Positions 15,399-21,659 of a stretch of 21,659 nt of DNA are shown here, piece by piece. Each line of letters begins with the position of its first letter. Position 1 is the first letter of the stretch. Source of the DNA: Archaeoglobaceae archaeon (lineage in GTDB: Archaea > Halobacteriota > Archaeoglobi > Archaeoglobales > Archaeoglobaceae); NCBI GenBank assembly GCA_027066965.1, contig JAMOMT010000124.1, forward strand, positions 1 to 21,659. The letters are read 5' to 3'. A model generated the notes under the pieces. The model ran no database searches, was not told where the DNA came from, and worked only from the letters and a program-made list of their open reading frames with translations. Position numbers and translations under genes: made by a program.

Positions 15399-15632
15399 AT
15401 GAGTCAAAAGATAAACCAAGAAGAATTCGACAAAAAAGTTACGAGAGCTGTGAAGTACGGTTTCCCTCTCGGATTAATTGTGGCGTTTATAGTAATAGCA
15501 CTAGATGTTATAACGGGCGCAAAAGGAAAACTGGCACTGTACGTAGCAATTGCAATTAGCGTGGGTGGGTTTGTGTTTGGTATAGGTGCGATATTATATG
15601 GATTAGTAAAATTACATTACAAAAAAAGTTAA
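15399..15632 (+). CDS. Small two-helix membrane protein, unknown
   Basis: This 77-residue protein has a charged cytoplasm-like head (MSQKINQEEFDKKVTRAVK), two hydrophobic helices (about 21-39 and 46-69) separated by GAKGK, and a Lys-rich tail (KLHYKKS). GGGGGTT (15385-15391) is placed 7 nt before the ATG, a better translation signal than the gene upstream has. The gap to 15129-15371 is 27 bp, so the two could be co-transcribed. It has no recognised motif. The good start signal and sensible topology make it a likely real gene in an A+T-rich acquired region. Confidence 0.55.
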   Translation: MSQKINQEEFDKKVTRAVKYGFPLGLIVAFIVIALDVITGAKGKLALYVAIAISVGGFVFGIGAILYGLVKLHYKKS

Positions 15633-15650
15633 GTTGAATAGCATAAATAT

Positions 15651-15661
15651 GAGGCTGTCAA
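15651..15661. repeat. Probable right end of the degraded insertion sequence
   Basis: GAGGCTGTCAA lies 2 bp outside the transposase stop codon (15664-15666, minus strand), where the terminal inverted repeat of this kind of element is expected. I find no matching TTGACAGCC near the other side (16119-16190), so the partner end is gone. The assignment is tentative. Confidence 0.25.
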
Positions 15662-15663
15662 GA

Positions 15664-16118
15664 TTAGCACCTCCAGTAGTTATACAACGCCGTAAAACTA
15701 TCCAACCAACTCTGAACTGAAGTGAAAGAGCTATTGAATGAAAATCTATTCCAAAACCTCTTCGTTCTATCCTTAAACCTCGAAAAGAATCCCTCAACAG
15801 CATTTCTTTCTCCAAACGTTTCGTGTCTGTACTTCAATCCTAATCTTTGTAAAGCCCATTTATACCAGAACCCCCTGTCCACAACAACTTCTGGTTTTCA
15901 CAGTACTTCAGAATCTCTTTTAAGAAAACGTAAGCATGAAAGCTACTTCTACCTTCAGATACCCAGATAGACAGGCATTCCTTTGTATCGACATCTATTG
16001 CAGCCCATACGAAGATTAACTTCTTTTCAAGTTTTACTTTGGTTTCGTCTACTGCTATTAACCTCGCTTTAATCTCCATTATTCTCATCGTAATAGCAGC
16101 TTGGATAGAAGTAAACAT
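15664..16118 (-). pseudogene. IS240/IS6-type DDE transposase, frameshifted and 5'-truncated
   Basis: Two overlapping minus-strand frames make one protein. The first contains LIAVDETKVKLEKKLIFVWA and DVDTKECLSIWVSEGRSS. It then loses frame at about 15883-15895, near CENQK. The second continues as VVVDRGFWYKWALQRLGLKY and ETFGERNAVEGFFSRFKDRT. The catalytic triad of the IS240-type DDE domain is present across the break: D in AVDETK, D in VVDRG and E in NAVEGFF. The N-terminal helix-turn-helix expected before the DDE core is missing, and the frame fades into unrelated sequence just upstream of the antitoxin gene. The element is therefore dead: one frameshift and one lost end. Similar elements are common in Archaeoglobales. 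Confidence 0.85.
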
Positions 16119-16184
16119 AACCTTTAAAATCGCCCAGGCGATGCTGAGGAAAGGTATTTGAAGATCCGAATTGATATAACTATT

Positions 16185-16379
16185 ATGACAAAAGTAATTG
16201 AAGCTGTATATGAGGGTGGTGTTTTCAAACCCCTTGAAAAGGTAGATTTAAAGGAGGGAGAGAGGGTAAAAATCAGGATTGAGAAGCGTAGGATACACGA
16301 TATCATTAGAGAATACCAGAAGTACTTTAGGGATGTTGAAGAAGATTTAACTAAAATACTTATAGAGGAGAGGAGATGA
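16185..16379 (+). CDS. vapB: DUF104 (AF2212-like) antitoxin of a VapBC pair
   Basis: This 64-residue protein matches the AF2212-like antitoxin family (DUF104). It opens with KVIEAVYEGGVFKPLEKVDL and continues KEGERVKIRIEK, a small swapped-hairpin DNA-binding domain, followed by a helical toxin-binding tail (IIREYQKYFRDVEEDLTKIL). The ATG at 16185 is preferred over an in-frame TTG at 16158 because the family begins M-x-K-x-I-E-A-V-Y-E. The TGA overlaps the ATG of the toxin gene (ATGA), the standard coupling. It is intact although its toxin is broken. The IS remnant ends just upstream, so its promoter may have been altered. Confidence 0.85.
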   Translation: MTKVIEAVYEGGVFKPLEKVDLKEGERVKIRIEKRRIHDIIREYQKYFRDVEEDLTKILIEERR

Positions 16380-16715
16380 TCGTCATAGATACATCAGTAA
16401 TGATTGACTCTTTACTTACCGATTAAGGATAGACACGAAAAAGCGGATGAAATTCTAAAAGAGATTGGAGATTTCTGAAATTTACTTAATTCCAGAGAAT
16501 CAATTGTTCAATACTGCATATGAAATAGCGTTTCTTGTGAAAGGAAGAGCCGTCGATATTTACTTTATAGCAACTGCTAAAGTCACAAATTCAATCCTGA
16601 TAACAAACGACAGAATCATGGCTAAGAATGTTAAAAAAGCTGGTATCGAAGCATATACCTTATTGAAAAGTTTGACCAAGCCGTAAAAAGAGTAAAAGAA
16701 TTACAACAACTTTAA
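16376..16715 (+). pseudogene. vapC: VapC-type PIN-domain toxin, frameshifted with internal loss
   Basis: The ATG overlaps the antitoxin stop. The protein begins MIVIDTSVMIDSLLTD, with the first PIN acidic residue D5, then hits TAA. A second frame resumes IKDRHEKADEILKEIG and stops. A third gives EISEIYLIPENQLFNTAYEI, GRAVDIYFIATAKV and SILITNDRIMAKNVKKAGIE, the C-terminal PIN half with its DxxxxAxA and TND motifs. A fourth restores the usual tail FDQAVKRVKELQQL up to TAA at 16715. Compared with a normal VapC of about 130 residues, the central helices with the conserved second acidic residue are missing. The ribonuclease toxin cannot be active. Confidence 0.82.
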
Positions 16716-16782
16716 ACTTGACCAATATTGATAAATTTTAAATAATATTGACGCCAAAGCTGTAAAACGGACGGTAAAAGGG

Positions 16783-18175
16783 ATGACAGATCAGTTAGAG
16801 AGCTTATTTTCAGCCTGATACTCGTCGAATACGTTTACGGTGAGGATAAATGGTAACGATGTAAACCCGGTTCTCCAGAGAGCATTGATGAAAAGAAACT
16901 GAACAAGCTTGTTAAGAAGATCGAGCTGATAGACGACAGTGGAGGAATAATTCAAACTTCAATGCGGCAGATGAGATAGCCGATCGTATATACTGAACAT
17001 GACAAACAGTAAAGAAAATCAAAGTCGAGAATGGTGACGATATTGCACGCTATTTGAAAGATTGCAGATCTTTCGATGAGGATGTAATCGTCTGGACATT
17101 CCCAGAATCTCCAAGGGAGGACATTCTGAAAACTCTAAACGTTTTCAGAGAACGATTCATTGAATGTAGAAAACCAAATGTACTTATTTTTACGCTGGGT
17201 TATCGCACGGAGATCCGGACTTCTGGAGGTACAAGAATAACGTGTATGAACTCATAAAGTTCGACAGAGGTATTCCCTACGAGTATTTATGATGATAGAG
17301 TTGCTGTGCTGAATATTGACGAAAAGATTGAGTTTTACGAAAAGATGTTGGACAAGATAAAAGATAAAAGAAAGAAAATTAAAATTTTAAACAATTTAAG
17401 CAGATTGTACTGGTTGAAAAAAGATTTAGACAGAGCTGAGAAATAGTCAAGAGAAGCTCTAAAACTTATTGAAGAACACTGCAGAGACCCACTTCATCTA
17501 CCAGAATATGCCGAAGCGTTAAACAATCTCGGAAACGTATACTCGGATAAGGAAGAATTTATTAAAGCAGAGAAATATTACTCAAAGGTATTAAAGATAA
17601 TTAAAGATATTATGAAAAATTAAAAGAAAAATACAATCTACGTAACTACGCTACAGTACTTGGTAATTTAGTTGTTCTGTATTCTATCGAAGGACAATTT
17701 GACAAAGCTAAGAACTGCTTTGAAAGAGCCCTAGAAATACACGGTGAATTGAAAAAAGATCCGATGTACTTACCAGATTATGTCGAAGTGATACATAATT
17801 TAGGAGTATTGTATTCAGACGCAAAAGAATTTGATACCTAAAGAATATTTATGATATATATAAAAAATTAGTAGATATCTAATCTACCAAAGACACTACG
17901 CTGCAAGTCTGCACAATTTAGGAGCGCTGTATGTTGATAAAGGGTGAGCTTGACAAAGCTGAAAAATATCTAAAAAACACTGAAAATATGTGAAAAATTA
18001 AAAGAGAGATATCCACAATACATAGAGGATTATATCTGGTATTTGTAAGTTTAGCCATTCTCCATTTCCCGAAGAATGAGTTCGACAAAAGTGAAGAGTA
18101 CTGGATTAAAGCTCTAAGCTAAGTAAAAAATATAAATTGAATGAACTTACTAGACAAATAGAGGAAATGTTGTAA
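16783..18175 (+). pseudogene. TPR-repeat protein with unassigned N-terminal domain, heavily degraded
   Basis: More than ten frameshifts or stops break one large gene, but the pieces read in order. The N-terminal part gives RSVRELIFSLILVEYVYGED, KLNKLVKKIELIDD and NFNAADEIADRIY. Then comes a longer intact run (about 17040-17200) with DDIARYLKDC and VIVWTFPESPREDILKTL, and after a frameshift GLSHGDPDFWRYKNNVYELI. From about 17295 the frames carry tetratricopeptide repeats: ALNNLGNVYSDKEEFIKAEK, NFVxLY-like YATVLGNLVVLYS, VIHNLGVLYSDAKEF and SLHNLGALYVDKG. The last segment ends KLNELTRQIEEML and TAA at 18173-18175. The architecture is an effector or signalling domain fused to TPRs, but I cannot name the N-terminal family. 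An AT-rich inverted repeat (CAATATT 16723-16729, AATATTG 16744-16750) marks the old promoter. Confidence 0.75.
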
Positions 18176-18202
18176 GATTCTTAAACGTTTTGAGTGAAAC
18201 GC

Positions 18203-19882
18203 TCAACCCTCAGAACCCAGACTCTCAAGAATTCTCCTGAAAATCCCTCTCTCACTCTCGCTTCTCACCTTCCTGTACATCTTCTCGATTATCAACTCGG
18301 GCGTGCTCCTCCCCAGCCTGCCAAACATAGGCTGCCTATCGACTATCAGGTTGAAGTTCTCGTCCAGCCCCTTCGCCTCTATTCCATCAACTCTCGCGAA
18401 GGGCAGCATCTCCTTCAGCTCCTTCCCAAGGTGGCTCACTATCACCACGTAGTGCCCTTTCTCGTAAGCGACCCTGAGCAGCTCGGCAATAATCGAAACA
18501 GCCGCTCCCGGCTCAGTTATCGCCTCGAACTCGTCTATAAGAATCAGATTCGTCCCCTCAGAGGAAACGGCCTTGACGAAACTCCTCACTGCACTCTCAA
18601 AAGCTCCAGCCCCAGCAACTCCCTTCTTTTTCCTGAAGAAATACAAACCGTCAAACGGCTTTATCCACGCCTTCTCAGCTTTAACCGGCAGCCCCATCTG
18701 GCCCATGATCTGAACCTGAGCTATTAGCTCGAGAAGCGAGGTCTTTCCTCCGCTGTTCGCCCCAGTCAGTATAACCACCCTACCCTCAGCGATTGGAGAG
18801 TCGCCAACGCTGTACATTACGGGCTGGGGATTCTCGATGAACAGATGCTTTCCTCCAACGAAACCCGTGTAATTCGCCAGCTCCGGGAATGACTCACCAA
18901 TCTCTCTCACGACGCTCGAGAACTCGATGTCCTTTGCCAGCTCGACCTCCCTTCTTACCTCCTTAATCCTCTCAGCTATCAGAGCTGCTGCTTTCCTACA
19001 CTCCTCATACAGCCCCAGCTTCGCCTCCCTCTCCGCTTCCTCGATCGCTCTCTCCAGCTTCTTCTCGTTGACTTCGACTGGGTAGGACGGACAGAATATC
19101 CCGCTGAAGTCAATTCCCGTCAGCTTTCCAAGCCTCTCCTCGCTCTCCATAACCTGCTCGGCTATGAAGTTCTCAACTTCTTCGAGCTGGATGCTCGAAA
19201 CATCTCCCCTCATCACGTCGAGTATACTCCTCCCCCTTATCGTGACCTCAAAGTCCAAAACCTTCCTCTCAATTCTCTCGTTCAGAGTCGTCAGCTCTCT
19301 AACGACGTGTTCCTCTATCATGGAAACGTCCTTGAGTTTTTCGAAGTGCTCTTTCGTTTTTTCGGCCTCCGTAACGACTTTCCTTATTGCCTTCGCCTCA
19401 ACTCCAGCCTTCTCGAGCACTCTCGCAACAGCAACGAGCTTACTTTTTTCCTCAAGAATTCTCCCTACAACCCTCTCGGGGCAGAGGATGCTGAGGGCTC
19501 CAAAGTCGTTAGAGTTCTTAAGTTCAGACCTGAGCTTTTCGGAGTCTCTAGAAGACAACCTCACGAACATGCCCGAAATTGTTAAACCCTCAGATTCGCT
19601 AACTTCCACAAGAAAACCGAGCTTTCTCAGCTTCTCGCTCCACTCCCCGCCAAAGTAGACGATCCTACCGTCGGCTTTCACTTCGAGCTCAGGCTCCTTC
19701 AAATCCTCAAACTCCGAAGTGCTTACGCGTGGAAGGGACTTCAGCCACTCCTGAAACTTTAATATTCCCTCTTTCGTCCTCGGCCTGAGCAAGCTTACCC
19801 TGTCCTTCCCTATACCGAGTCTGCTCTCTATCTCCCTCACTATCCTCCTGTATATCTGCCTCGAATCTCCCTCGAGCCTCAT
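18203..19882 (-). CDS. MutS2-like DNA mismatch-repair family ATPase
   Basis: From ATG 19882 the product has 559 residues. The C-terminal ATPase is clear: Walker A GANSGGKTS at 374-382, the MutS-type segment QIMGQMGLPVKAEKA, and Walker B LILIDEFEA at 446-454, followed by the helix and SHLGKEL. A long helical lever and clamp region precedes it (about 150-330). There is no MutS mismatch-recognition domain and no C-terminal Smr nuclease domain, so it belongs to the MutS2-like archaeal group, whose role (recombination control or DNA structure binding) is not settled. The longer frame to 19978 overlaps hemD by 65 bp and lacks a ribosome binding site. With ATG 19882 it follows hemD by 31 bp, a probable operon. 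Confidence 0.88.
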   Translation of the reverse strand: MRLEGDSRQIYRRIVREIESRLGIGKDRVSLLRPRTKEGILKFQEWLKSLPRVSTSEFEDLKEPELEVKADGRIVYFGGEWSEKLRKLGFLVEVSESEGLTISGMFVRLSSRDSEKLRSELKNSNDFGALSILCPERVVGRILEEKSKLVAVARVLEKAGVEAKAIRKVVTEAEKTKEHFEKLKDVSMIEEHVVRELTTLNERIERKVLDFEVTIRGRSILDVMRGDVSSIQLEEVENFIAEQVMESEERLGKLTGIDFSGIFCPSYPVEVNEKKLERAIEEAEREAKLGLYEECRKAAALIAERIKEVRREVELAKDIEFSSVVREIGESFPELANYTGFVGGKHLFIENPQPVMYSVGDSPIAEGRVVILTGANSGGKTSLLELIAQVQIMGQMGLPVKAEKAWIKPFDGLYFFRKKKGVAGAGAFESAVRSFVKAVSSEGTNLILIDEFEAITEPGAAVSIIAELLRVAYEKGHYVVIVSHLGKELKEMLPFARVDGIEAKGLDENFNLIVDRQPMFGRLGRSTPELIIEKMYRKVRSESERGIFRRILESLGSEG

Positions 19883-19913
19883 TTTCTTTTCAGAAAGTTT
19901 TGAATCATAAATC

Positions 19914-20660
19914 TTAATTACTTTTGCCTCTAAGTAGCCTGAAAACACCCTCGAAAGTGTACTCCTCTGGTATCTCACACTTCACTCCAAACCTCTCAAG
20001 TTCTCTCCTCGTCGGAGGACCTATAGCGATGACTGTACAGCTTTTGAGTACTTCCCTTCCATCGAGCCCGAGTTTTTCGCACAGCGAGAAAAAGCTCCTA
20101 ACCATCATTCTGCTAGAGAAAACTGCGAAGTTAACTTTACCATTAGCAATTTCCTTGATAAGCTCCTCCTGCTCCTCCCCGTGAAGGAACTCTATCCTGT
20201 ACAGTCTGAACTCTTCAGCGTCTCCAACTTCGAGCAGTACTGGGTCTCCTTTATCGCTTCTTAGCAGGGCAATTTTTCCCTCAAGTCTGCCTCTGAATTC
20301 CCTCACGACGCTTTCGGAGTCGAACTTCCCGGGTATCTCGCACTCTATTCCGTTTTTCCTCAGCCTCTCGGCAGTTTTATTTCCTATTGCAACCACTTTC
20401 TTACCCACGAGCTTGTCAACCAACCTGTGCTTTTCCAGAATCTCAACTGCAGTAACGCTCGTCACAATCGCAGACCTGAAATCGGCATTCCTGAACCTCT
20501 CCACCTCCGACTCGTTCTCTATGGTTTCTATGAGAGGAACGTGAACCACATGAAACAACTTCTCGAACTTTTTGATGTCTCCAGCCCTGCTCTTAGGTCT
20601 GAAAAAGGCGACCGTTCTGACTTTTCTGGATTTCTCACTTCCTTTCCCTAAACTATTCAC
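19914..20660 (-). CDS. hemD: Uroporphyrinogen-III synthase
   Basis: The protein has the two-lobed HemD fold and size (248 residues). The weakly conserved motifs are present: RTVAFFRPKS at the start, IVTSVTAVEILEK, VVAIGNKTAERLRKNGIE in the first lobe, then FAVFSSRMMVRSFF and TVIAIGPPTRRELERFGVK, a classic HemD signature, near the C-terminus. It closes linear hydroxymethylbilane with inversion of ring D to make the precursor of sirohaem, haem and F430-type tetrapyrroles. Three GTG codons (20678, 20669, 20660) compete as start. I chose 20660 because GAGGTG lies 6 nt upstream and the TATA-like GATTAAAACG (minus strand, 20686-20695) is about 30 bp away, which would make 20678 untranscribed. No other haem genes are in the window. 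Confidence 0.9.
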   Translation of the reverse strand: MNSLGKGSEKSRKVRTVAFFRPKSRAGDIKKFEKLFHVVHVPLIETIENESEVERFRNADFRSAIVTSVTAVEILEKHRLVDKLVGKKVVAIGNKTAERLRKNGIECEIPGKFDSESVVREFRGRLEGKIALLRSDKGDPVLLEVGDAEEFRLYRIEFLHGEEQEELIKEIANGKVNFAVFSSRMMVRSFFSLCEKLGLDGREVLKSCTVIAIGPPTRRELERFGVKCEIPEEYTFEGVFRLLRGKSN

Positions 20661-20685
20661 CCTAAACACCTCGAACACCCGGCAA

Positions 20686-20716
20686 ACGTTTTAATCTCAG
20701 AAGGGCCACGCCCTTC
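20686..20716. promoter_or_regulatory. Divergent promoter with a perfect palindrome between hemD and a membrane protein gene
   Basis: CGTTTTAATC (20686-20695) can serve as TATA box in either direction: about 28 bp before ATG 20717 on the plus strand and about 30 bp before GTG 20660 on the minus strand. GAAGGGC-CAC-GCCCTTC (20700-20716) is a perfect 7-bp inverted repeat with a 3-bp spacer, ending at the base before the ATG of the plus-strand gene. It occupies the space between TATA and the expected transcription start, the usual position of an archaeal repressor site. It is G+C-rich in an A+T-rich promoter, which makes chance less likely. Confidence 0.55.
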
Positions 20717-21514
20717 ATGATTCTCGAGAGTTTGAGGTTGACGGCAAAGAACATAAGTCTCATAACGTTTCCACTTGCCTCCCTCTTTTTGCTGTACCTT
20801 ATAATGGTTTTCGCTGTCTTAACAGCAATGCCAACGGGAGAATTACAAAAGATAATCTCAGCTGCGAACGAAAGCGTGAGCAACGCGACCAAGTACGTTA
20901 AGAACGTGGAAAAAATCGAAAAAGAAGTTGTGAGTTCTCTCAAAAAGAACCTTGGGAGAACAGTAATCGTATTTTTGCTCTTCGGCCTCTTCGGGCTTTT
21001 CGTTTACGAGTACTTCAGTGCCTCTCTGATGGTCGCGGCAAAGTACGTCGCAATGACGGGCAGTTTTTCGTTCAAGAAAGCTCTCGAGGAAGGGATGGTA
21101 TACACACTCCCTGTGCTCGTCGTCGACTTCCTATGCAGTCTGGGTGTCATCGCATTTTTCATGCCGTTCTACGTCGCCTACTACGCTACGGGCTACGAGG
21201 GGATCGTTAGAGTCTCCCCACTAGCGTACTTGTTTGTCGCCCCTTTACTCGTAATGCCAAAGTACGTGGTGGTCGTAAGAGGCGAGTCTGCTCTCAACAG
21301 CATCGCGGTAGGTTTCAGGATCGCTATCAGAAACTATCCTTCTGCTTTCTCAGCCTTCGCCTTCTGCACACTCATTGTACTCCTCTGTTCGGCGTTCCCG
21401 CCGCTCATGCTGTTTGGCATACCCTTCGCATATGCCCTCCTGAGCGTCTGCATGTGCACAATAGTTGAAGAATCCTCAAGCCTGGAAAGGATCGAGAGCA
21501 CGCTGGAGGTATAG
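20717..21514 (+). CDS. Multi-pass integral membrane protein, unknown family
   Basis: This 265-residue protein has hydrophobic segments at about 13-38, 84-106, 130-155, 168-182 and 212-246, probably five or six helices. A polar, probably extracytoplasmic region (40-82) contains N-x-S/T sites (NESVSNAT) and a Lys/Glu helix. Such membrane proteins with short loops and a central SFSFKKALEEG segment occur in Archaeoglobales and methanogens without known function. The start ATG abuts a palindrome and lies 28 bp from a TATA box, which suggests a leaderless mRNA. TAG is followed directly by TAA, giving two stops in a row. The gene is divergent from hemD. Confidence 0.75.
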   Translation: MILESLRLTAKNISLITFPLASLFLLYLIMVFAVLTAMPTGELQKIISAANESVSNATKYVKNVEKIEKEVVSSLKKNLGRTVIVFLLFGLFGLFVYEYFSASLMVAAKYVAMTGSFSFKKALEEGMVYTLPVLVVDFLCSLGVIAFFMPFYVAYYATGYEGIVRVSPLAYLFVAPLLVMPKYVVVVRGESALNSIAVGFRIAIRNYPSAFSAFAFCTLIVLLCSAFPPLMLFGIPFAYALLSVCMCTIVEESSSLERIESTLEV

Positions 21515-21538
21515 TAAAATCTTAACGGTAGAACGACA

Positions 21539-21548
21539 GGAGGTGAGG
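21539..21548 (+). promoter_or_regulatory. Strong ribosome binding site
   Basis: GGAGGTGAGG lies immediately before GTG 21551. GGAGGTGA is complementary to the archaeal 16S rRNA 3' end, which decides the start of the last gene. Confidence 0.6.
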
Positions 21549-21550
21549 TC

Positions 21551-21659
21551 GTGGAGACCGTGGAGGCGTACGGAAGGTTTTACGCATGTGGTGAACTTTA
21601 CGAGGGTTTTTTCGAGCTGAGCGACGGAGTGATCGACTTCGAAGGACTGAAGTTCAGGC
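21551..21659 (+). CDS. Partial CDS, N-terminus of an unassigned protein
   Basis: Only 36 residues are in the window: VETVEAYGRFYACGELYEG, then FFELSDGVIDFEGLKF. The start is GTG 21551, with an ideal ribosome binding site. The short beta-rich opening of the form GxxYEGFFELSDGVI resembles the N-terminal strands of amidohydrolase-fold proteins, but this is too little to assign. It lies 36 bp after the membrane protein gene on the same strand. Confidence 0.6.
   Translation, partial: METVEAYGRFYACGELYEGFFELSDGVIDFEGLKFR

Noticed and set aside
19883..19978. Longer N-terminus for the MutS2-like protein
   Set aside because: It would overlap hemD by 65 bp with no ribosome binding site; the overlapping residues read like an out-of-frame copy of the hemD 3' end.
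1..21659. tRNA, rRNA or CRISPR features
   Set aside because: No cloverleaf-like sequence, rRNA segment or regularly spaced direct repeats were seen by reading; a covariance-model search could not be run here.

Overview
The window reads as a piece of a euryarchaeal chromosome, most likely from the Archaeoglobales (Archaeoglobus, Ferroglobus or Geoglobus). The evidence is the archaeal ribosomal protein L21e, RNA polymerase subunit Rpo4, archaeal Pus10, a two-gene SufC/SufB pair, a glutamate synthase split into three genes, TATA-box promoters often about 25 bp from the start codon (leaderless style), and GGAGG/GGTGA ribosome binding sites. The genus is an inference from protein style; no rRNA gene is present to confirm it.

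Left part (1-5.1 kb): a truncated Lrp/AsnC regulator on the minus strand faces away from an information-processing cluster on the plus strand: Pus10 (tRNA pseudouridine 54/55), L21e and Rpo4. A Gate-domain membrane protein starts at the base after the Rpo4 stop codon, followed by an MFS transporter and a small predicted lipoprotein. Middle part (5.1-13.8 kb): a GT-B glycosyltransferase (minus); sufC-sufB, a minimal iron-sulfur scaffold pair (plus); a YfcE/MJ0936-type phosphoesterase (minus); a four-helix membrane protein and an archaeal SpoVG homologue (minus); and a tight operon of glutamine amidotransferase, FMN/Fe-S synthase and GXGXG domain proteins that together make ferredoxin-type glutamate synthase without a GltD subunit.

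Decay island (about 14.0-18.2 kb): this stretch is visibly richer in A+T and nearly every gene in it is broken. It holds a Yip1-family membrane gene with one in-frame TAG, a shattered membrane-protein remnant, a frameshifted and 5'-truncated IS240/IS6-type transposase, a vapBC locus with an intact DUF104 antitoxin but a ruined VapC, and a TPR-repeat gene with more than ten disruptions. Two small membrane ORFs (15129-15371 and 15399-15632) remain open. The flanking genes are intact, so the damage is local and looks biological rather than a window-wide sequencing problem.

Right part (18.2-21.7 kb): a MutS2-like ATPase and uroporphyrinogen-III synthase (hemD) form a minus-strand pair. A divergent multi-pass membrane protein shares a very short promoter region with hemD that contains a perfect 17-bp palindrome, and the start of another gene (GTG at 21551, excellent ribosome binding site) runs off the end. 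Several starts were moved from the longest open frame: sufB, spoVG, gltB3, the antitoxin, mutS2 and hemD.
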